Shown one piece after another: positions 1 to 9,438 of a DNA stretch of 64,000 bases. The position numbers and the translations under genes were made by a program. This stretch comes from Citrobacter amalonaticus. GTDB lineage: Bacteria > Pseudomonadota > Gammaproteobacteria > Enterobacterales > Enterobacteriaceae. The stretch covers positions 62,001 to 126,000 of the forward strand of contig NZ_JAGTXM010000007.1 of the NCBI RefSeq assembly GCF_018252635.1, written 5' to 3'. Numbering within the stretch: position 1 is the first letter of the stretch; every line of letters starts with the position of its first letter. A model generated the notes under the pieces. It searched no databases. It had not been told where the DNA came from and saw only the letters and a program-made list of their open reading frames with translations.

Positions 1-1113
1 TGTCGCATTGAGCACGCCGCGCGGATTCAGCTTACTCAACTGCGGCAGGCTGATGTTCTCGGCGATACTCATTTCAATGATTGCCCCCTGTTTTTGCCGC
101 TCTTCCGGCACGCAGACGATACCGGCGCGAATCGCATCGGCGGGCTGATGAAATTGAACGGCCCGTCCGTTGAGTCGGATTTCACCGTGAGAAGGCCGGG
201 ATACGCCGGACAGCGCCTGCATCAACTCGGTCCGCCCCGCCCCCACCAGTCCGTAGAAGCCGAGGATCTCTCCTTTTCTCAGGGTGAAATCAATGTGTGC
301 AAATTCAGTGGGATGGCAGAGGTCTTTCACCTCCAGCACTGTCTCGCCTTTCTCACTGGCCACTTTCGGGAAAGTCTGGGTAATGGCGCGTCCTACCATC
401 ATGGCGACCATCCGTTCTTCACTCATCTCATGAATGTCGCCGGAACTGACGAACGCGCCATCGCGCAGAATGGTGTAGTGATCCGCCAGCTCAAAGATTT
501 CATCGAACTTGTGGGAGATAAACAGGATCGCTTTACCTTCTTGCTTCAGGCGCTCAACGATTTGATAGAACTCCAGAATTTCGTGTTGCGACAGTGCGGC
601 GGTCGGTTCATCGAGAATCACCACCTGGGCTTCAAAGGAGAGCGCACGGGCAATAGCCACCATATGGCGTTGGGCGATGCTCAGGGTTTTCAGCGTGGCG
701 CGCGGATCGATCTGCACTTCAAGGCGGGTGAGGATTGCTTGCGCCCGACGGTGCATTTCTGGCCAGTCGAGCTTTTTGAAAAGGCCGGTGTACAGGTACT
801 GGCCGACAAAAATATTCTCGGTCACCGACAGCTCATCGAACAGCACCGTTTCCTGATGAATGGCGGTAATGCCGACTTTATGCGCCGCTTCCGGGTTCGG
901 GAGCTGAATGGGAATGGCCTTGTAAAGAATTTCTCCCTCTTCAGGCTGATAGATGCCGGTCATGACTTTGACCAGCGTGGATTTTCCCGCGCCGTTTTCA
1001 CCCACCAGCGCGGTCACTTTGCCTGGCCAGAGATCGAGCTGCACGTTCTCAAGGGCGCGCACGCCGGGGAATATCTTGGTGATCCCGTGAAGTTGTAGTA
1101 AAGGGGTGGACAT
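1..1113 (-). CDS. Sugar ABC transporter ATP-binding protein (rhamnose-type), 3' end cut by window edge
   Basis: The frame is open from an ATG at 1113 to the left edge (371 codons), so the C-terminal part of a roughly 500-residue protein is missing. It is a double-ATPase subunit of the RbsA/MglA type. The first domain shows Walker A GENGAGKST near residue 40, a signature-like LSIAQRHMVAIARAL, and Walker B VVILDEPTAAL. The second domain begins near residue 250 with GFYGLVGAGRTELMQ. A GAGGAG ribosome site precedes the start. It lies downstream of the periplasmic binding protein gene and rhaD on the same strand, so it probably energises rhamnose import at the inner membrane. Family assignment is firm; the substrate is inferred from context. 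Confidence 0.9.
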   Translation of the reverse strand, partial: MSTPLLQLHGITKIFPGVRALENVQLDLWPGKVTALVGENGAGKSTLVKVMTGIYQPEEGEILYKAIPIQLPNPEAAHKVGITAIHQETVLFDELSVTENIFVGQYLYTGLFKKLDWPEMHRRAQAILTRLEVQIDPRATLKTLSIAQRHMVAIARALSFEAQVVILDEPTAALSQHEILEFYQIVERLKQEGKAILFISHKFDEIFELADHYTILRDGAFVSSGDIHEMSEERMVAMMVGRAITQTFPKVASEKGETVLEVKDLCHPTEFAHIDFTLRKGEILGFYGLVGAGRTELMQALSGVSRPSHGEIRLNGRAVQFHQPADAIRAGIVCVPEERQKQGAIIEMSIAENISLPQLSKLNPRGVLNAT

Positions 1114-1139
1114 GTCAGTTCTCCTCTTCTTGTAGCGTT

Positions 1140-1220
1140 GCCGGATGGCGATAACGCGTATCCGGCCTACAAAACGTATCGGTACCCGCAGGCCGAATAA
1201 GCAACACGTTATCCGGCGGC
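1140..1220. repeat. REP/BIME palindromic element
   Basis: Paired imperfect palindromes built on GCCGGATGGCG / ATCCGGCCTAC and the inverse ATCCGGCGGC lie between the binding-protein gene and the ATPase gene. They match the enteric REP consensus. In a transcript they would fold and could stabilise the upstream message. Confidence 0.85.
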
Positions 1221-1232
1221 GTGACCCTGGGA

Positions 1233-2219
1233 TCAGAAGATTTTTGAGAACTTATCAATGTTACTGGCATCAAAGACGAATGGCTCAGCCATCGCGCCAT
1301 TGCCATCGGCATCCAGTTGCACTTTGCCCAGTCTCCCCATATTGGCTTCGGTTTTGCTGGCGGTGCCTTTGACCAGATCGTCCGCCAGATACGTTGCCGC
1401 ATAGCCCAGATCGATAGGGTTCCAGATCGCAAAACTTTTCGACGCGCCTGACTTCACTGCCCCCGCCATTTCAGATGGCAACCCGAGGCCGGTTACGTAC
1501 ACTTTGCCAATTTTGCCCTGGTCCTTCACCGCCTGGGCTGCGGCAACAATGCCGACGGAAGACGGGGAGACGATCACTTTCAGATCCGGATAAGATTTGA
1601 GCAGCCCTACCGCTTCGCGGTAGCTCTTGTCTGAGAGATCGTCGCCATAGGCCACGGTCACCAGGTTGACAGACGGATACTGCGCAAGCACCTTTTTCAT
1701 CTCCGCAATCCAGATATTCTGGTTGGTCGACGTTGGCGTGGCGCTCAGGATCGCCACATCGCCTTTTTCAACGTTCAGCGCCTTCAGCGCATCGGCAGCG
1801 AGTTTGACGTTGGTTTCGCCGATCAGCGCGTTATTTGATGGGTTAAGGTGGATCTGCCGCCCCGCAGGCGCAACGCCGGAATCCCATGAAACCACTTTGA
1901 TCCCGCGCTGCATCGCTTTCTTCAAAACGGGAACGACGGCATCGGGATCGTTGGCGGAGATGGCGATCGCATCAACGCCCTGAGCGATCAACCCATTCAG
2001 AACTTCGATCTGAGCTTCCGCGGTGGTCGTGGTGGGACCGGTGTAGATCACGTTGACATCACCGATCTCTTTGGCGGCTTCCTGGGCGCCGACGTTTGCG
2101 GCTTCGAAGAATCCATTACCTAACGATTTCGCCACCAGGGCGATTTTTACTTCAGCTAAAGCGGAACCGGACAACGCCAGAATGGCAACGGTGAGGATCA
2201 AGCTTGTCTTTATATTCAT
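1233..2219 (-). CDS. Periplasmic sugar-binding protein of a rhamnose-type ABC transporter
   Basis: A 328-residue periplasmic binding protein of the ribose/rhamnose class (Peripla_BP_4 fold). The first 22 residues form a Sec signal peptide ending SGSALA, and the mature protein starts EVKIALV. Typical motifs follow: GFFEAANVGAQEAAKE, a GVDAIAISANDPDAV hinge segment and KVVSWDSG. The ATG at 2219 is chosen because it starts the signal peptide and has GGAG eight bases upstream; the frame is open 10 codons further. It lies between rhaD and the ABC ATPase on the same strand. It resembles the RhaS binding proteins of rhizobial rhamnose ABC systems. Rhamnose specificity is inferred from location. Confidence 0.88.
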   Translation of the reverse strand: MNIKTSLILTVAILALSGSALAEVKIALVAKSLGNGFFEAANVGAQEAAKEIGDVNVIYTGPTTTTAEAQIEVLNGLIAQGVDAIAISANDPDAVVPVLKKAMQRGIKVVSWDSGVAPAGRQIHLNPSNNALIGETNVKLAADALKALNVEKGDVAILSATPTSTNQNIWIAEMKKVLAQYPSVNLVTVAYGDDLSDKSYREAVGLLKSYPDLKVIVSPSSVGIVAAAQAVKDQGKIGKVYVTGLGLPSEMAGAVKSGASKSFAIWNPIDLGYAATYLADDLVKGTASKTEANMGRLGKVQLDADGNGAMAEPFVFDASNIDKFSKIF

Positions 2220-2282
2220 TGCTTTTACTCCACAGATGTTGATTCCCATAGGGAATGGTTTGGATTTGCAGGTGACAGAGTT

Positions 2283-2306
2283 CGCCCCGTCTCAGTGAGC
2301 GGGGCG
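2283..2306 (-). other. Strong intercistronic hairpin after rhaD
   Basis: CGCCCCG and CGGGGCG pair, with CTC/GAG extending the stem toward a short loop. It begins 11 bases after the rhaD stop and has no following T-run, so it is not a classical terminator. It could stabilise the rhaBAD message or reduce read-through into the ABC transporter genes. Confidence 0.55.
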
Positions 2307-2317
2307 CGATGTTGTTA

Positions 2318-3145
2318 TCAATACAGTTCTAATGCACTGGCGAGCGGGGTGACGCCAAAGCGTTTACCCAGCGCGATCAGTTCCTCGCGGCTGATGGTTT
2401 GCTTCATACCGCCCATCGACAGCACTTTGACTAACACTTCGGCGGACTTCTCGGCGGTATCAATCAGTCCAAACGTTTCATCCAGCGTCGGGCCGCTGCC
2501 AAATACGCCGTGGAATGGCCACAGCACCAGCGAATGTTTCTGCATTTCCTGCGCGGTAGCCTGGCCTATCTCGTCGGTGCCTGGCACCATCCACGGCAGA
2601 ATGCCCACGCCATCCGGGAAGACCACCAGACACTCGGTACTGCCTTCCCACAGTTTGCGGGTGAAAAGCGCGGTGCTGTTTTCCAGCACATAGGTCAGGG
2701 CGATCAGGTTGGTGGCGTGGCAGTGCATGATTACGCGATCTTTACCTTGCGTGGTCTGGATGCGCTCGCAGTGCGACAGGAAGTGTGCCGGTAGCTCAGA
2801 GGTGGGAACCGCTTCGTTCGTCAGCCCCCATAGAATGTGGTAGCCCGCTCCATCGCTGTCCACTTTCACAATGCCTAAATTGGCGGCGGGATCGAGTTGT
2901 ACGTTACGGAAGAATTTACCAGAGCCGGTCACGATAAACGGCGTGTTCGCCAGCAGCGGCATTGGCTGACTCAGCGCAATGTAGCGCGGCGTACGATGGA
3001 AGTCGGCGCTGAAGGGAACGATATCCGCGTCGTCGAGACGCAGCGTCAGGTTGCCGCCGTTGCGCTCGTCCCAGCCTTTCAGCCAGGCGTCGGAGGTGGC
3101 TTTAATCATCCCCTGGACAAACCAGGCGTCGAGTATATTTTGCAT
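2318..3145 (-). CDS. rhaD: Rhamnulose-1-phosphate aldolase
   Basis: Cleaves L-rhamnulose 1-phosphate to dihydroxyacetone phosphate and L-lactaldehyde, the last step of the rhamnose pathway, in the cytosol. It is 275 residues long; E. coli RhaD has 274, and the two are nearly identical over most of their length. It is a class II zinc aldolase of the AraD/FucA fold. The zinc ligands are visible as HCHATN near residue 141 and HGVFG near 212. The ATG at 3145 (MQNILDAWF) matches the E. coli start; an upstream TTG would add eight residues. It is the third gene of rhaBAD and is followed here by ABC transporter genes. Confidence 0.97.
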   Translation of the reverse strand: MQNILDAWFVQGMIKATSDAWLKGWDERNGGNLTLRLDDADIVPFSADFHRTPRYIALSQPMPLLANTPFIVTGSGKFFRNVQLDPAANLGIVKVDSDGAGYHILWGLTNEAVPTSELPAHFLSHCERIQTTQGKDRVIMHCHATNLIALTYVLENSTALFTRKLWEGSTECLVVFPDGVGILPWMVPGTDEIGQATAQEMQKHSLVLWPFHGVFGSGPTLDETFGLIDTAEKSAEVLVKVLSMGGMKQTISREELIALGKRFGVTPLASALELY

Positions 3146-3170
3146 AAAAGAGGTACCTGTCTTAGTCAAT

Positions 3171-3246
3171 GCCCGATGGCGCTGCGCTTATCGGACCTAC
3201 AATGTTAAGTGTGTCAGTCGGCCGGATAAGCGCAGCGCCATCCGGC
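3171..3246. repeat. REP/BIME palindromic element
   Basis: Two inverted REP units (GATGGCGCTGCGCTTATC and GGATAAGCGCAGCGCCATCC) lie back to back between rhaA and rhaD and fill most of the 110-base gap. Confidence 0.88.
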
Positions 3247-3255
3247 AATGATGTG

Positions 3256-4515
3256 TTAACCGCGTTTGCTCAAAATCTCTTTCTCATAGGCGCGAACGCT
3301 CTCCAGCCACTGACTGCCGGCTGGCGTGTCATGGCGCTGGCAATACATCTCCCATACGGCTTGCCACGGCAGACATTTCTGCTCTTCCAGCAGCGCCAGA
3401 CGTGCGGTGTAATCGCCGCTGGCTTCCAGTTGGCGTAGCTGGTCAGTTGGCTCAAGCAGGGCGCGCAACAGCGCTTTTTTCATGTTGCGGGTGCCGATGA
3501 CCCATGCCGCGATGCGGTTGATGGAGGCGTCAAAGAAGTCGAGACCGATGTGGACGCGGTCGAACAGGTTGTGGCGTACGATCTCGCTGGCAATCGCCTG
3601 CGTTTCATCATCCAGCAGCACCACGTGGTCGCTGTCCCAACGCACCGGGCGGCTCACGTGCAGCAGCAGACGCGGTACGTACAGCATGGCAGCGGAGATC
3701 TTATCGGAGATCACTTCTGTCGGATGGAAGTGGCCCGCATCGAGACACAGCGCGGTCTGGCGGCTGGTGGCATATCCCATATAGAACTCATTGGAGCCGA
3801 CGGTGTAGCTTTCTGCACCGATGCCAAAGAGTTTGCTTTCGACGGCGTCGATATGGTGCGCCGGATTCAGTTTTTCACTGATGACCTCGTCCAGCGCCTC
3901 CATCAGACGCTGACGCGGGGCCAGGCGGTCCACGGTGACATCTTTCATGCCATCCGGGATCCAGATATTCATCACCGACGGCGTGCCCAGTTGCTCGCCA
4001 AAGTATGCGGATACGTGGCGGCTGGCCTTGCAGTGGTCGATCCAGAACTGGCGGATAGTGTCGTCGGCGTGTGCCAGCGTGAAGCCGTCAGCGCTCAGCG
4101 GATGCGAGAAGCAGGACGGGTTGAAATCCAGACCGAGTTGATGCGCTTTTGCCCACTCCACCCAGTTTTTAAAGTGTTCCGGTTTGATGTTGTCACGGGC
4201 GACCGGAGTATCGGATTCCAGATAGATTGCGTGCAGATTCAGGCGTTTAGGGCCCGGGATCAGACTGAGCGCCTGTTCCAGATCGGCGCGTAGCTCATGG
4301 GCATTACGCGCTTTACCCGGGTAGTTACCGGTGGCCTGAATACCGCCGGTGAGCGATCCTTCCGGGTTTTCGAAACCGGCTACATCATCGCCCTGCCAGC
4401 AGTGCATTGAGACCGGCAGACGATCGAGCTGGCGCAGTGCCTCCTCGACATCAATACCTACTGCGGCGAAGCGTTGTTTCGCCAGTTCCCAGGCTTGTTC
4501 CAGTTGAGTGGTCAT
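3256..4515 (-). CDS. rhaA: L-rhamnose isomerase
   Basis: Converts L-rhamnose to L-rhamnulose in the cytosol using Mn2+. The protein has 419 residues, the family's usual length, and is about 95% identical to E. coli RhaA by eye. Recognisable segments include [13 protein letters not shown] near residue 36, [16 protein letters not shown] near 130, [16 protein letters not shown] near 255 (metal-binding His and Asp) and [13 protein letters not shown] near 330. The ATG at 4515 follows GGAG and overlaps the rhaB stop by four bases, so translation is probably coupled. It is the second gene of rhaBAD. Confidence 0.98.
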   Translation of the reverse strand: MTTQLEQAWELAKQRFAAVGIDVEEALRQLDRLPVSMHCWQGDDVAGFENPEGSLTGGIQATGNYPGKARNAHELRADLEQALSLIPGPKRLNLHAIYLESDTPVARDNIKPEHFKNWVEWAKAHQLGLDFNPSCFSHPLSADGFTLAHADDTIRQFWIDHCKASRHVSAYFGEQLGTPSVMNIWIPDGMKDVTVDRLAPRQRLMEALDEVISEKLNPAHHIDAVESKLFGIGAESYTVGSNEFYMGYATSRQTALCLDAGHFHPTEVISDKISAAMLYVPRLLLHVSRPVRWDSDHVVLLDDETQAIASEIVRHNLFDRVHIGLDFFDASINRIAAWVIGTRNMKKALLRALLEPTDQLRQLEASGDYTARLALLEEQKCLPWQAVWEMYCQRHDTPAGSQWLESVRAYEKEILSKRG

Positions 4516-5981
4516 GCGCAAAGCTCCTTTGTCTGTCGTTTTGAATGAAATTGCGTCACATAGCGGGCAATCTCACTGTCAGGATTGGGGGTAAACGTGG
4601 TCAGGTTGTAGTTGGCGGTGACCACCTGGCGGAAGTCATCGACGTTGTTGAGTTCATCCAGCGTCATCAGCTGGATTCCGATGTTGCCGAGCGTAGAGGC
4701 TTCAACAGGCCCAGCCATGACGCGAATACCGCAGGCATCGGCGCACAGTTGGTTCAGCAGGGCGTTCTGGCAACCACCGCCGACAATGTGCAGTTGGCTG
4801 AAGGATTCGCCACGCAGTGTCGCCAGTTCCTGCAGAACATCGGCGTACAGCAGTGCAAGGCTGTCGAAAATACAGCGCGCCAGTTCCGCGTCGCTATCAG
4901 GTACCGGCAGCCCGGATTCGCGACAGGCGGCCTGAATTTCAGCGCTCATGTTGGCGGGATTGATAAAGCGATCGTCATTCGGATTGATCAGATAGCGGCA
5001 GGCGGGCAATGCTTGCGTTGCGGCAATCAGCGCGGACAGGTCGTCCACCTGACGCTCTTTCAACACACGCTGTAGCAGCCACAGACCCATGATATTTTTC
5101 AGTACCCGATAACGTCCTTCCGCGCCGCCTTCATTGGTGATGTTCGCAGCCAGCGCGGCGTCGTTGGTGTAAGGCGTTCTGCTTTCAAAACCCATTAACG
5201 ACCAGGTGCCTGATGAGAGATACGCGCTGTGTTTATCGGCCAGCGGCGAGGCGATCACCGCGCTGGCGGTGTCGTGGCTGGCGACGGCCACGACGGGGAT
5301 CTGATTCTTCTGCGGGCAAATCCAGTAACCAATCACGTTGCCCGGATGCGTCGGGTGACCAAACCAGGCGTTGTCCGCTCCCGTCCACGCCAGCAGCGTT
5401 TCATCCCAGTCGTCGCTGTTGATATTCACCAGTTGAGTGGTGGTGGCGTTGGTATATTCCCAGTTCAATTCGCCGGTCAGACGAAAGCTGAAGTAGTCGG
5501 GGATTAACAGGGCATGCGCGACCTGCTCAACCAGCTCCGGCTGCTGTTCTACCAGCGCACGTAACTGGTAGAGCGTGTTGAACGGCAGAAACTGGATCCC
5601 GCTGCGTTGGTAAATAGCGCATTTACCGAGCTGTTCCTGCGCGCGTTGCATCACGCCCGCCGTGCGGCTGTCACGGTAGGAAACCGGCAGCCCGACGCGC
5701 TGGCCGTGTTTATCGATCAGGACATAGTCCACGCCCCAGGTATCAATACCGATACTGTCAATGCGGATGCCTTCATCGCAGACTTTTTCCAGCCCCAGGC
5801 GGATGGCGTCTTCGAGGCTGTCGAGATCCCAGGTGTCGAAACCGTCCTGCTTTTGCAGGCAGTTGACGAAGCGATGGATTTCACGCAGCGTCAGGGTGCG
5901 ATGTTCACTGTCATAGCGCGCCAGCATTACACGTCCGCTGGAGGCGCCAAGATCGACAGCGACACAATGGCGAAAAGTCAT
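4512..5981 (-). CDS. rhaB: L-rhamnulokinase
   Basis: Phosphorylates L-rhamnulose to rhamnulose 1-phosphate with ATP. It has 489 residues, the same as E. coli RhaB, and is an FGGY-family carbohydrate kinase. The N-terminal phosphate-binding motif [13 protein letters not shown] starts near residue 8. [10 protein letters not shown] near 80 carries the catalytic region, and [15 protein letters not shown] near 400 is the C-terminal ATP-binding loop. AAGGA precedes the ATG. It is the first gene of rhaBAD, reading away from rhaS, and overlaps rhaA by four bases. Confidence 0.98.
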   Translation of the reverse strand: MTFRHCVAVDLGASSGRVMLARYDSEHRTLTLREIHRFVNCLQKQDGFDTWDLDSLEDAIRLGLEKVCDEGIRIDSIGIDTWGVDYVLIDKHGQRVGLPVSYRDSRTAGVMQRAQEQLGKCAIYQRSGIQFLPFNTLYQLRALVEQQPELVEQVAHALLIPDYFSFRLTGELNWEYTNATTTQLVNINSDDWDETLLAWTGADNAWFGHPTHPGNVIGYWICPQKNQIPVVAVASHDTASAVIASPLADKHSAYLSSGTWSLMGFESRTPYTNDAALAANITNEGGAEGRYRVLKNIMGLWLLQRVLKERQVDDLSALIAATQALPACRYLINPNDDRFINPANMSAEIQAACRESGLPVPDSDAELARCIFDSLALLYADVLQELATLRGESFSQLHIVGGGCQNALLNQLCADACGIRVMAGPVEASTLGNIGIQLMTLDELNNVDDFRQVVTANYNLTTFTPNPDSEIARYVTQFHSKRQTKELCA

Positions 5982-6009
5982 AGTGAGGTCCTTCTGAGTT
6001 TCATTAAGC

Positions 6010-6108
6010 CCAGTCTAGAAAACCTCGTCATGGCTCACCTTCTTGTTACTGACAGGCAGAATAGGCCGCTGGCAAGAAAGCAAAGGTGAACGTGATAACG
6101 TTCACAGT
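6010..6108 (-). promoter_or_regulatory. rhaBAD promoter region with RhaS half-sites and CRP site
   Basis: Read on the minus strand, a CRP-like site TGTGA-N6-TCACG lies at 6106-6091. It is followed by two RhaS half-site-like blocks at 6088-6071 and 6056-6040 (CTGTCAGTAACAAGAA), then a TAGACT -10 near 6017-6012. Layout and sequence follow the known E. coli rhaBAD promoter. The 300-base rhaB-rhaS gap (5982-6281) also holds the divergent rhaSR promoter, where RhaR is expected to act between about 6180 and 6250. Confidence 0.8.
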
Positions 6109-6281
6109 TTCCGGTAATAAGCGCGATTTCCCCTGATGTGACGCCGTCCGCATTTCCGGATCTTTCCCGTCTTTTCTTGAAAAAATGACCCTGTTTGCAC
6201 GGTTTTATGTCAAAAATTTAAGGTGAGGTGGCTAACCCTTAATTACTATTTCTGACATGTTCATTTGACCTGGATGCCATT

Positions 6282-7118
6282 ATGACCGTACTGCACTGCG
6301 TGGATTTTTTTCCATCAGGTAAAGCGCCTGTGGCCATTGAGCCCCGGCTACCTCAGTCCGCTTTTCCAGAACATCATCATGATTTTCATGAAATTGTGAT
6401 TGTGGAGCATGGCACCGGTATTCATGTATTCAATGGACAGCCCTATACCATCAGCGGCGGTACGGTCTGCTTTGTCCGCGACCATGACCGACATCTGTAT
6501 GAGCATACGGACAACCTTTGTCTGACCAATGTGCTCTACCGCTCGCCCGATGCGTTCCGCTTTCTGGCCGGGTTGGATCAGTTGCTGCCGCAGGAGCAGG
6601 ACGGCGTGTATCCCTCCCACTGGCGGGTGAATCAGAGCGCGCTACAACAGGTGCGCCAGCTGGTGGCTAAAATGGAACAGGCCGGCGATGAGAGCGATCT
6701 CCCCTGCGTGGCCAATCGTGAAATTCTGTTCATGCAGTTGCTGGTGCTGTTACGCAAAAGTAGCCTGATGGAAGGGGCGGAAAATAACGATGCGCGCCTG
6801 AATCATCTGATGGCCTGGCTGGAAGATCATTTTGCAGAGGAAGTCTGCTGGGAGGTGCTGGCCGATCGGTTCTCGCTGTCCCTGCGTACATTGCACCGCC
6901 AGTTGAAACAACAGACCGGGTTGACGCCGCAGCGCTATCTCAATCGTCTGCGTTTAATCAAGGCCCGCCATCTGTTACGCCATAGCGATGAAAGCGTCAC
7001 GGAAATCGCTTATCGCTGCGGTTTTGGCGACAGTAACCACTTTTCGACCCTGTTTCGCCGTGAATTTGACTGGTCGCCTCGCGATATCCGCCAGGGACGG
7101 GATGCGTTACTTCAGTAA
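6282..7118 (+). CDS. rhaS: AraC-family activator of rhaBAD and rhaT
   Basis: Rhamnose-responsive activator of rhaBAD and rhaT. It has 278 residues, as in E. coli. An N-terminal cupin-type sugar-binding domain ([20 protein letters not shown] near residue 32) is followed by two helix-turn-helix motifs, one around residues 195-215 ([19 protein letters not shown]) and one around 240-262 ([10 protein letters not shown]-like, FSTLFRREF). It is divergent from rhaB across the shared control region. The next gene, rhaR, lies 154 bases downstream, and a REP element fills much of that gap. Confidence 0.97.
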   Translation: MTVLHCVDFFPSGKAPVAIEPRLPQSAFPEHHHDFHEIVIVEHGTGIHVFNGQPYTISGGTVCFVRDHDRHLYEHTDNLCLTNVLYRSPDAFRFLAGLDQLLPQEQDGVYPSHWRVNQSALQQVRQLVAKMEQAGDESDLPCVANREILFMQLLVLLRKSSLMEGAENNDARLNHLMAWLEDHFAEEVCWEVLADRFSLSLRTLHRQLKQQTGLTPQRYLNRLRLIKARHLLRHSDESVTEIAYRCGFGDSNHFSTLFRREFDWSPRDIRQGRDALLQ

Positions 7119-7175
7119 CGCGAATGCTATCAACGTTTTTCGCTGCCAGAATGTTAATAATCATCGGTCTGTGAT

Positions 7176-7260
7176 GCCGGATGGCGACGCGGTGGCGTCT
7201 TATCCGGCCTACGTGTTTACGTAATTTGTAGGCCGGGTAAGGCGAAGCCGCCATCCGGCA
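7176..7260. repeat. REP/BIME palindromic element between rhaS and rhaR
   Basis: Inverted REP units (GCCGGATGGCGACGC, TATCCGGCCTACG, then GTAGGCCGGGTAAGGC and GCCGCCATCCGGC) occupy most of the gap between the two regulator genes. The element ends only 12 bases before the rhaR start codon, next to its ribosome site. Confidence 0.9.
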
Positions 7261-7272
7261 AGGAATATTCAG

Positions 7273-8121
7273 GTGGCGAATCAACTGATTCTTCTAAAAG
7301 ACGACTTCTTTGCGAATGCCGGACAGGCCGTCGCGGTCGCCGATCGCTATCCGCAGGATGTGTTCGCCGAACATACGCATGATTTTTGTGAGCTGGTGAT
7401 CGTCTGGCGCGGCAATGGTCTGCATGTGCTCAACGATCGCCCCTATCGCATCACCCGTGGCGATCTGTTTTATATTCGCGCCGAAGATAAGCACTCCTAC
7501 ACCTCCGTTAACGACCTCGTGTTACAGAACATCATCTATTGCCCGGAGCGGCTAAAGTTGAATCTGGGCTGGGAGAGCGCGATCCCGGGTTTTAACGGTA
7601 CGCCGAGACAGCCGCACTGGCGGCTGGGCAGTGTCGGTATGACGCAAGCCCGCCAGGTGATAAGCCAGCTTGAGCATGAAAGTAACCAGCTCGACCCAAT
7701 CGCCAACGACATGGCGGAACTGCTTTTTGGTCAGTTGGTGATGACGCTGAAGCGCCATCGCTATGCGACCGATACGCTGCCGGCGACTTCCAGCGAAACG
7801 CTGTTGGATAAACTGATTACCGCGCTGGCCGCCAGTCTGGAACGTCCGTTTGCGCTGGATGCCTTTTGCTGCCAGGAAGCGTGCAGTGAACGTGTGCTGC
7901 GCCAGCAGTTTCGTAGCCAGACCGGGATGACGATAAACCAATATCAGCGCCAGGTCCGCGTCTGCCATGCGCAATATTTGCTTCAGCACAGTCGTTTGAT
8001 GATCGGTGAGATTTCGATGAAGTGTGGCTTTGAAGACAGTAATTACTTTTCGGTGGTGTTTACGCGGGAAACCGGGATGACGCCCAGTCAATGGCGTCAT
8101 CTCAGTAACTCAAGTGATTAG
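7273..8121 (+). CDS. rhaR: AraC-family activator of rhaSR
   Basis: Activates transcription of rhaSR in response to L-rhamnose. It has 282 residues, as in E. coli. The N-terminal cupin-like domain carries [19 protein letters not shown] near residue 31, and the C-terminal AraC helix-turn-helix pair includes [20 protein letters not shown] near 205 and [16 protein letters not shown] near 250. The start is a GTG at 7273 with AAGGA nine bases upstream; the next residues [10 protein letters not shown] align with the E. coli N-terminus. The stop overlaps the convergent rhaT stop by four bases. Spacing from rhaS is enlarged by a REP element. Confidence 0.96.
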   Translation: MANQLILLKDDFFANAGQAVAVADRYPQDVFAEHTHDFCELVIVWRGNGLHVLNDRPYRITRGDLFYIRAEDKHSYTSVNDLVLQNIIYCPERLKLNLGWESAIPGFNGTPRQPHWRLGSVGMTQARQVISQLEHESNQLDPIANDMAELLFGQLVMTLKRHRYATDTLPATSSETLLDKLITALAASLERPFALDAFCCQEACSERVLRQQFRSQTGMTINQYQRQVRVCHAQYLLQHSRLMIGEISMKCGFEDSNYFSVVFTRETGMTPSQWRHLSNSSD

Positions 8122-9152
8122 CTTGCCATGCCCAGACCGACAATGTTGGCGGCGATAATGATCACCACACATCCCAGACTCAGTACGCCGACAGGACGAC
8201 GCCCGGCGTTGTTCCACTCTTTCAGCACCAGACCGACAATGCCGCCGCACAATACGTAGAAACTCATGTGCAGCATCCAACTGATGTAGTCATATTGCGC
8301 CGGAATGCGCGCGTGGCCCCAGGCGTAGAAAAAGAACTGCAAATACCACATCAGTCCACCCAGCGCGGACAGCAGCACGTTGGTAATGATCAGCGATTTT
8401 GCCAGCGAGAAGTCGGCTTTTACCGACAGGTTCTTCACTCTTGCCAGACGAATAAAACAAAAACCCAGGTTGACCAGCGCGCCGCCGCCCATGATCACGA
8501 CGTAGCTTGGCAGCGCGACATACAGCGGGTCTACACCCAGCGCCGCGGCGGCTTCATGCATCGGCTTCGCGGCGTTCATCGCAAACGACATGCCTGCGGA
8601 GAAAATGCCGCACATTACCGCCAGAAGCAGCCCTTTTTTCAGGTTGAACTCTTCAGCTTTGATGCCCATTTTGCGTTCTTTGAGCTGGCCCGCGCGGGTG
8701 ACGATCCCGACGCCAATCAGTGCAACCAGCACTCCCAGCAGCGTCATACGCCCGCCTTCGGTGTTAATCAGCACATCAAAGTTGCCATTGATGATGGGGG
8801 TCATTAGCGTACCGACAATCAGCGTGATGCCAATGGCAATGCCAATCCCCATCGACATGCCGAGGTAGCGCATGGTCAGGCCGTAGTTGATATTGCCGAT
8901 GCCCCACATTGCGCCGAACAGGAATACCGGTAGCAGAGTGGAGAGGCTGAACGAACTGTAATAGGCCCAGAAGTCGGGCAGCAGTATAGCGCTGATGGTC
9001 CAGGGAAGGATCAGCCAGGAGACAATCCCACCGACCGACCACATGGTTTCCCATGACCACTGTTTTACTTGTTTGAATGGGGCATAGAAACAGGCTGCAC
9101 TGGCCGCACCTATCAAATGCCAAAAAATACCCATCGTAATCGCGTTACTCAT
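8118..9152 (-). CDS. rhaT: L-rhamnose/H+ symporter
   Basis: Inner-membrane proton symporter for L-rhamnose and L-lyxose. It has 344 residues, the E. coli length, and is almost wholly hydrophobic with ten predicted membrane helices. Distinctive stretches are [20 protein letters not shown] at the start, [20 protein letters not shown] near residue 90 and the charged loop [20 protein letters not shown] near 165. The ATG at 9152 follows AGGA and is one codon inside the longest frame. It is convergent with rhaR and normally activated by RhaS. It appears to coexist here with a second, ABC-type rhamnose uptake system. Confidence 0.97.
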   Translation of the reverse strand: MSNAITMGIFWHLIGAASAACFYAPFKQVKQWSWETMWSVGGIVSWLILPWTISAILLPDFWAYYSSFSLSTLLPVFLFGAMWGIGNINYGLTMRYLGMSMGIGIAIGITLIVGTLMTPIINGNFDVLINTEGGRMTLLGVLVALIGVGIVTRAGQLKERKMGIKAEEFNLKKGLLLAVMCGIFSAGMSFAMNAAKPMHEAAAALGVDPLYVALPSYVVIMGGGALVNLGFCFIRLARVKNLSVKADFSLAKSLIITNVLLSALGGLMWYLQFFFYAWGHARIPAQYDYISWMLHMSFYVLCGGIVGLVLKEWNNAGRRPVGVLSLGCVVIIIAANIVGLGMAS

Positions 9153-9343
9153 CACATCATCCTCATTGTTTTTATCGTCGTTTCTACCCTTCCGACGTCA
9201 TGAGTTTAAAAATTGCGCATGTGTATAACCTTTTGCCGATTGCCGCGATTTTCCCTTTCTGGCAAAGACCCGGTTAAGTGGGTGATATGGCTCACATATT
9301 CAGCAATAGACGCGAATGCAATAACCTTAGTAAAAGTACGGCA

Positions 9344-9366
9344 TTGATAATCATTTTCAATATCAT
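9344..9366 (+). promoter_or_regulatory. Fur-box-like sequence upstream of sodA
   Basis: The AT-rich run TTGATAATCATTTTCAATAT resembles the Fur consensus GATAATGATAATCATTATC and sits about 75 bases upstream of the sodA start. Fur repression of sodA is established in E. coli. The rest of the 286-base rhaT-sodA gap shows no gene. Confidence 0.65.
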
Positions 9367-9438
9367 TTAATTAACTATAATGAACCAACTGCTTACGCGG
9401 CGTTAACACCCGGCCGCTCGACAATAATGGAGATGATT

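Noticed and set aside
94-1098. Long plus-strand open frame of 334 codons
   Set aside because: It is antisense to the ABC ATPase, whose Walker motifs and ribosome site are clear; the plus-strand product matches no family.
1115-1432. Minus-strand open frame overlapping the 3' end of the binding-protein gene
   Set aside because: It is out of frame with the binding protein, spans a REP element and has no ribosome site.
3550-4293. 247-codon plus-strand open frame opposite rhaA
   Set aside because: RhaA is intact and conserved in this region, and the frame has no ribosome site or recognisable protein motif.
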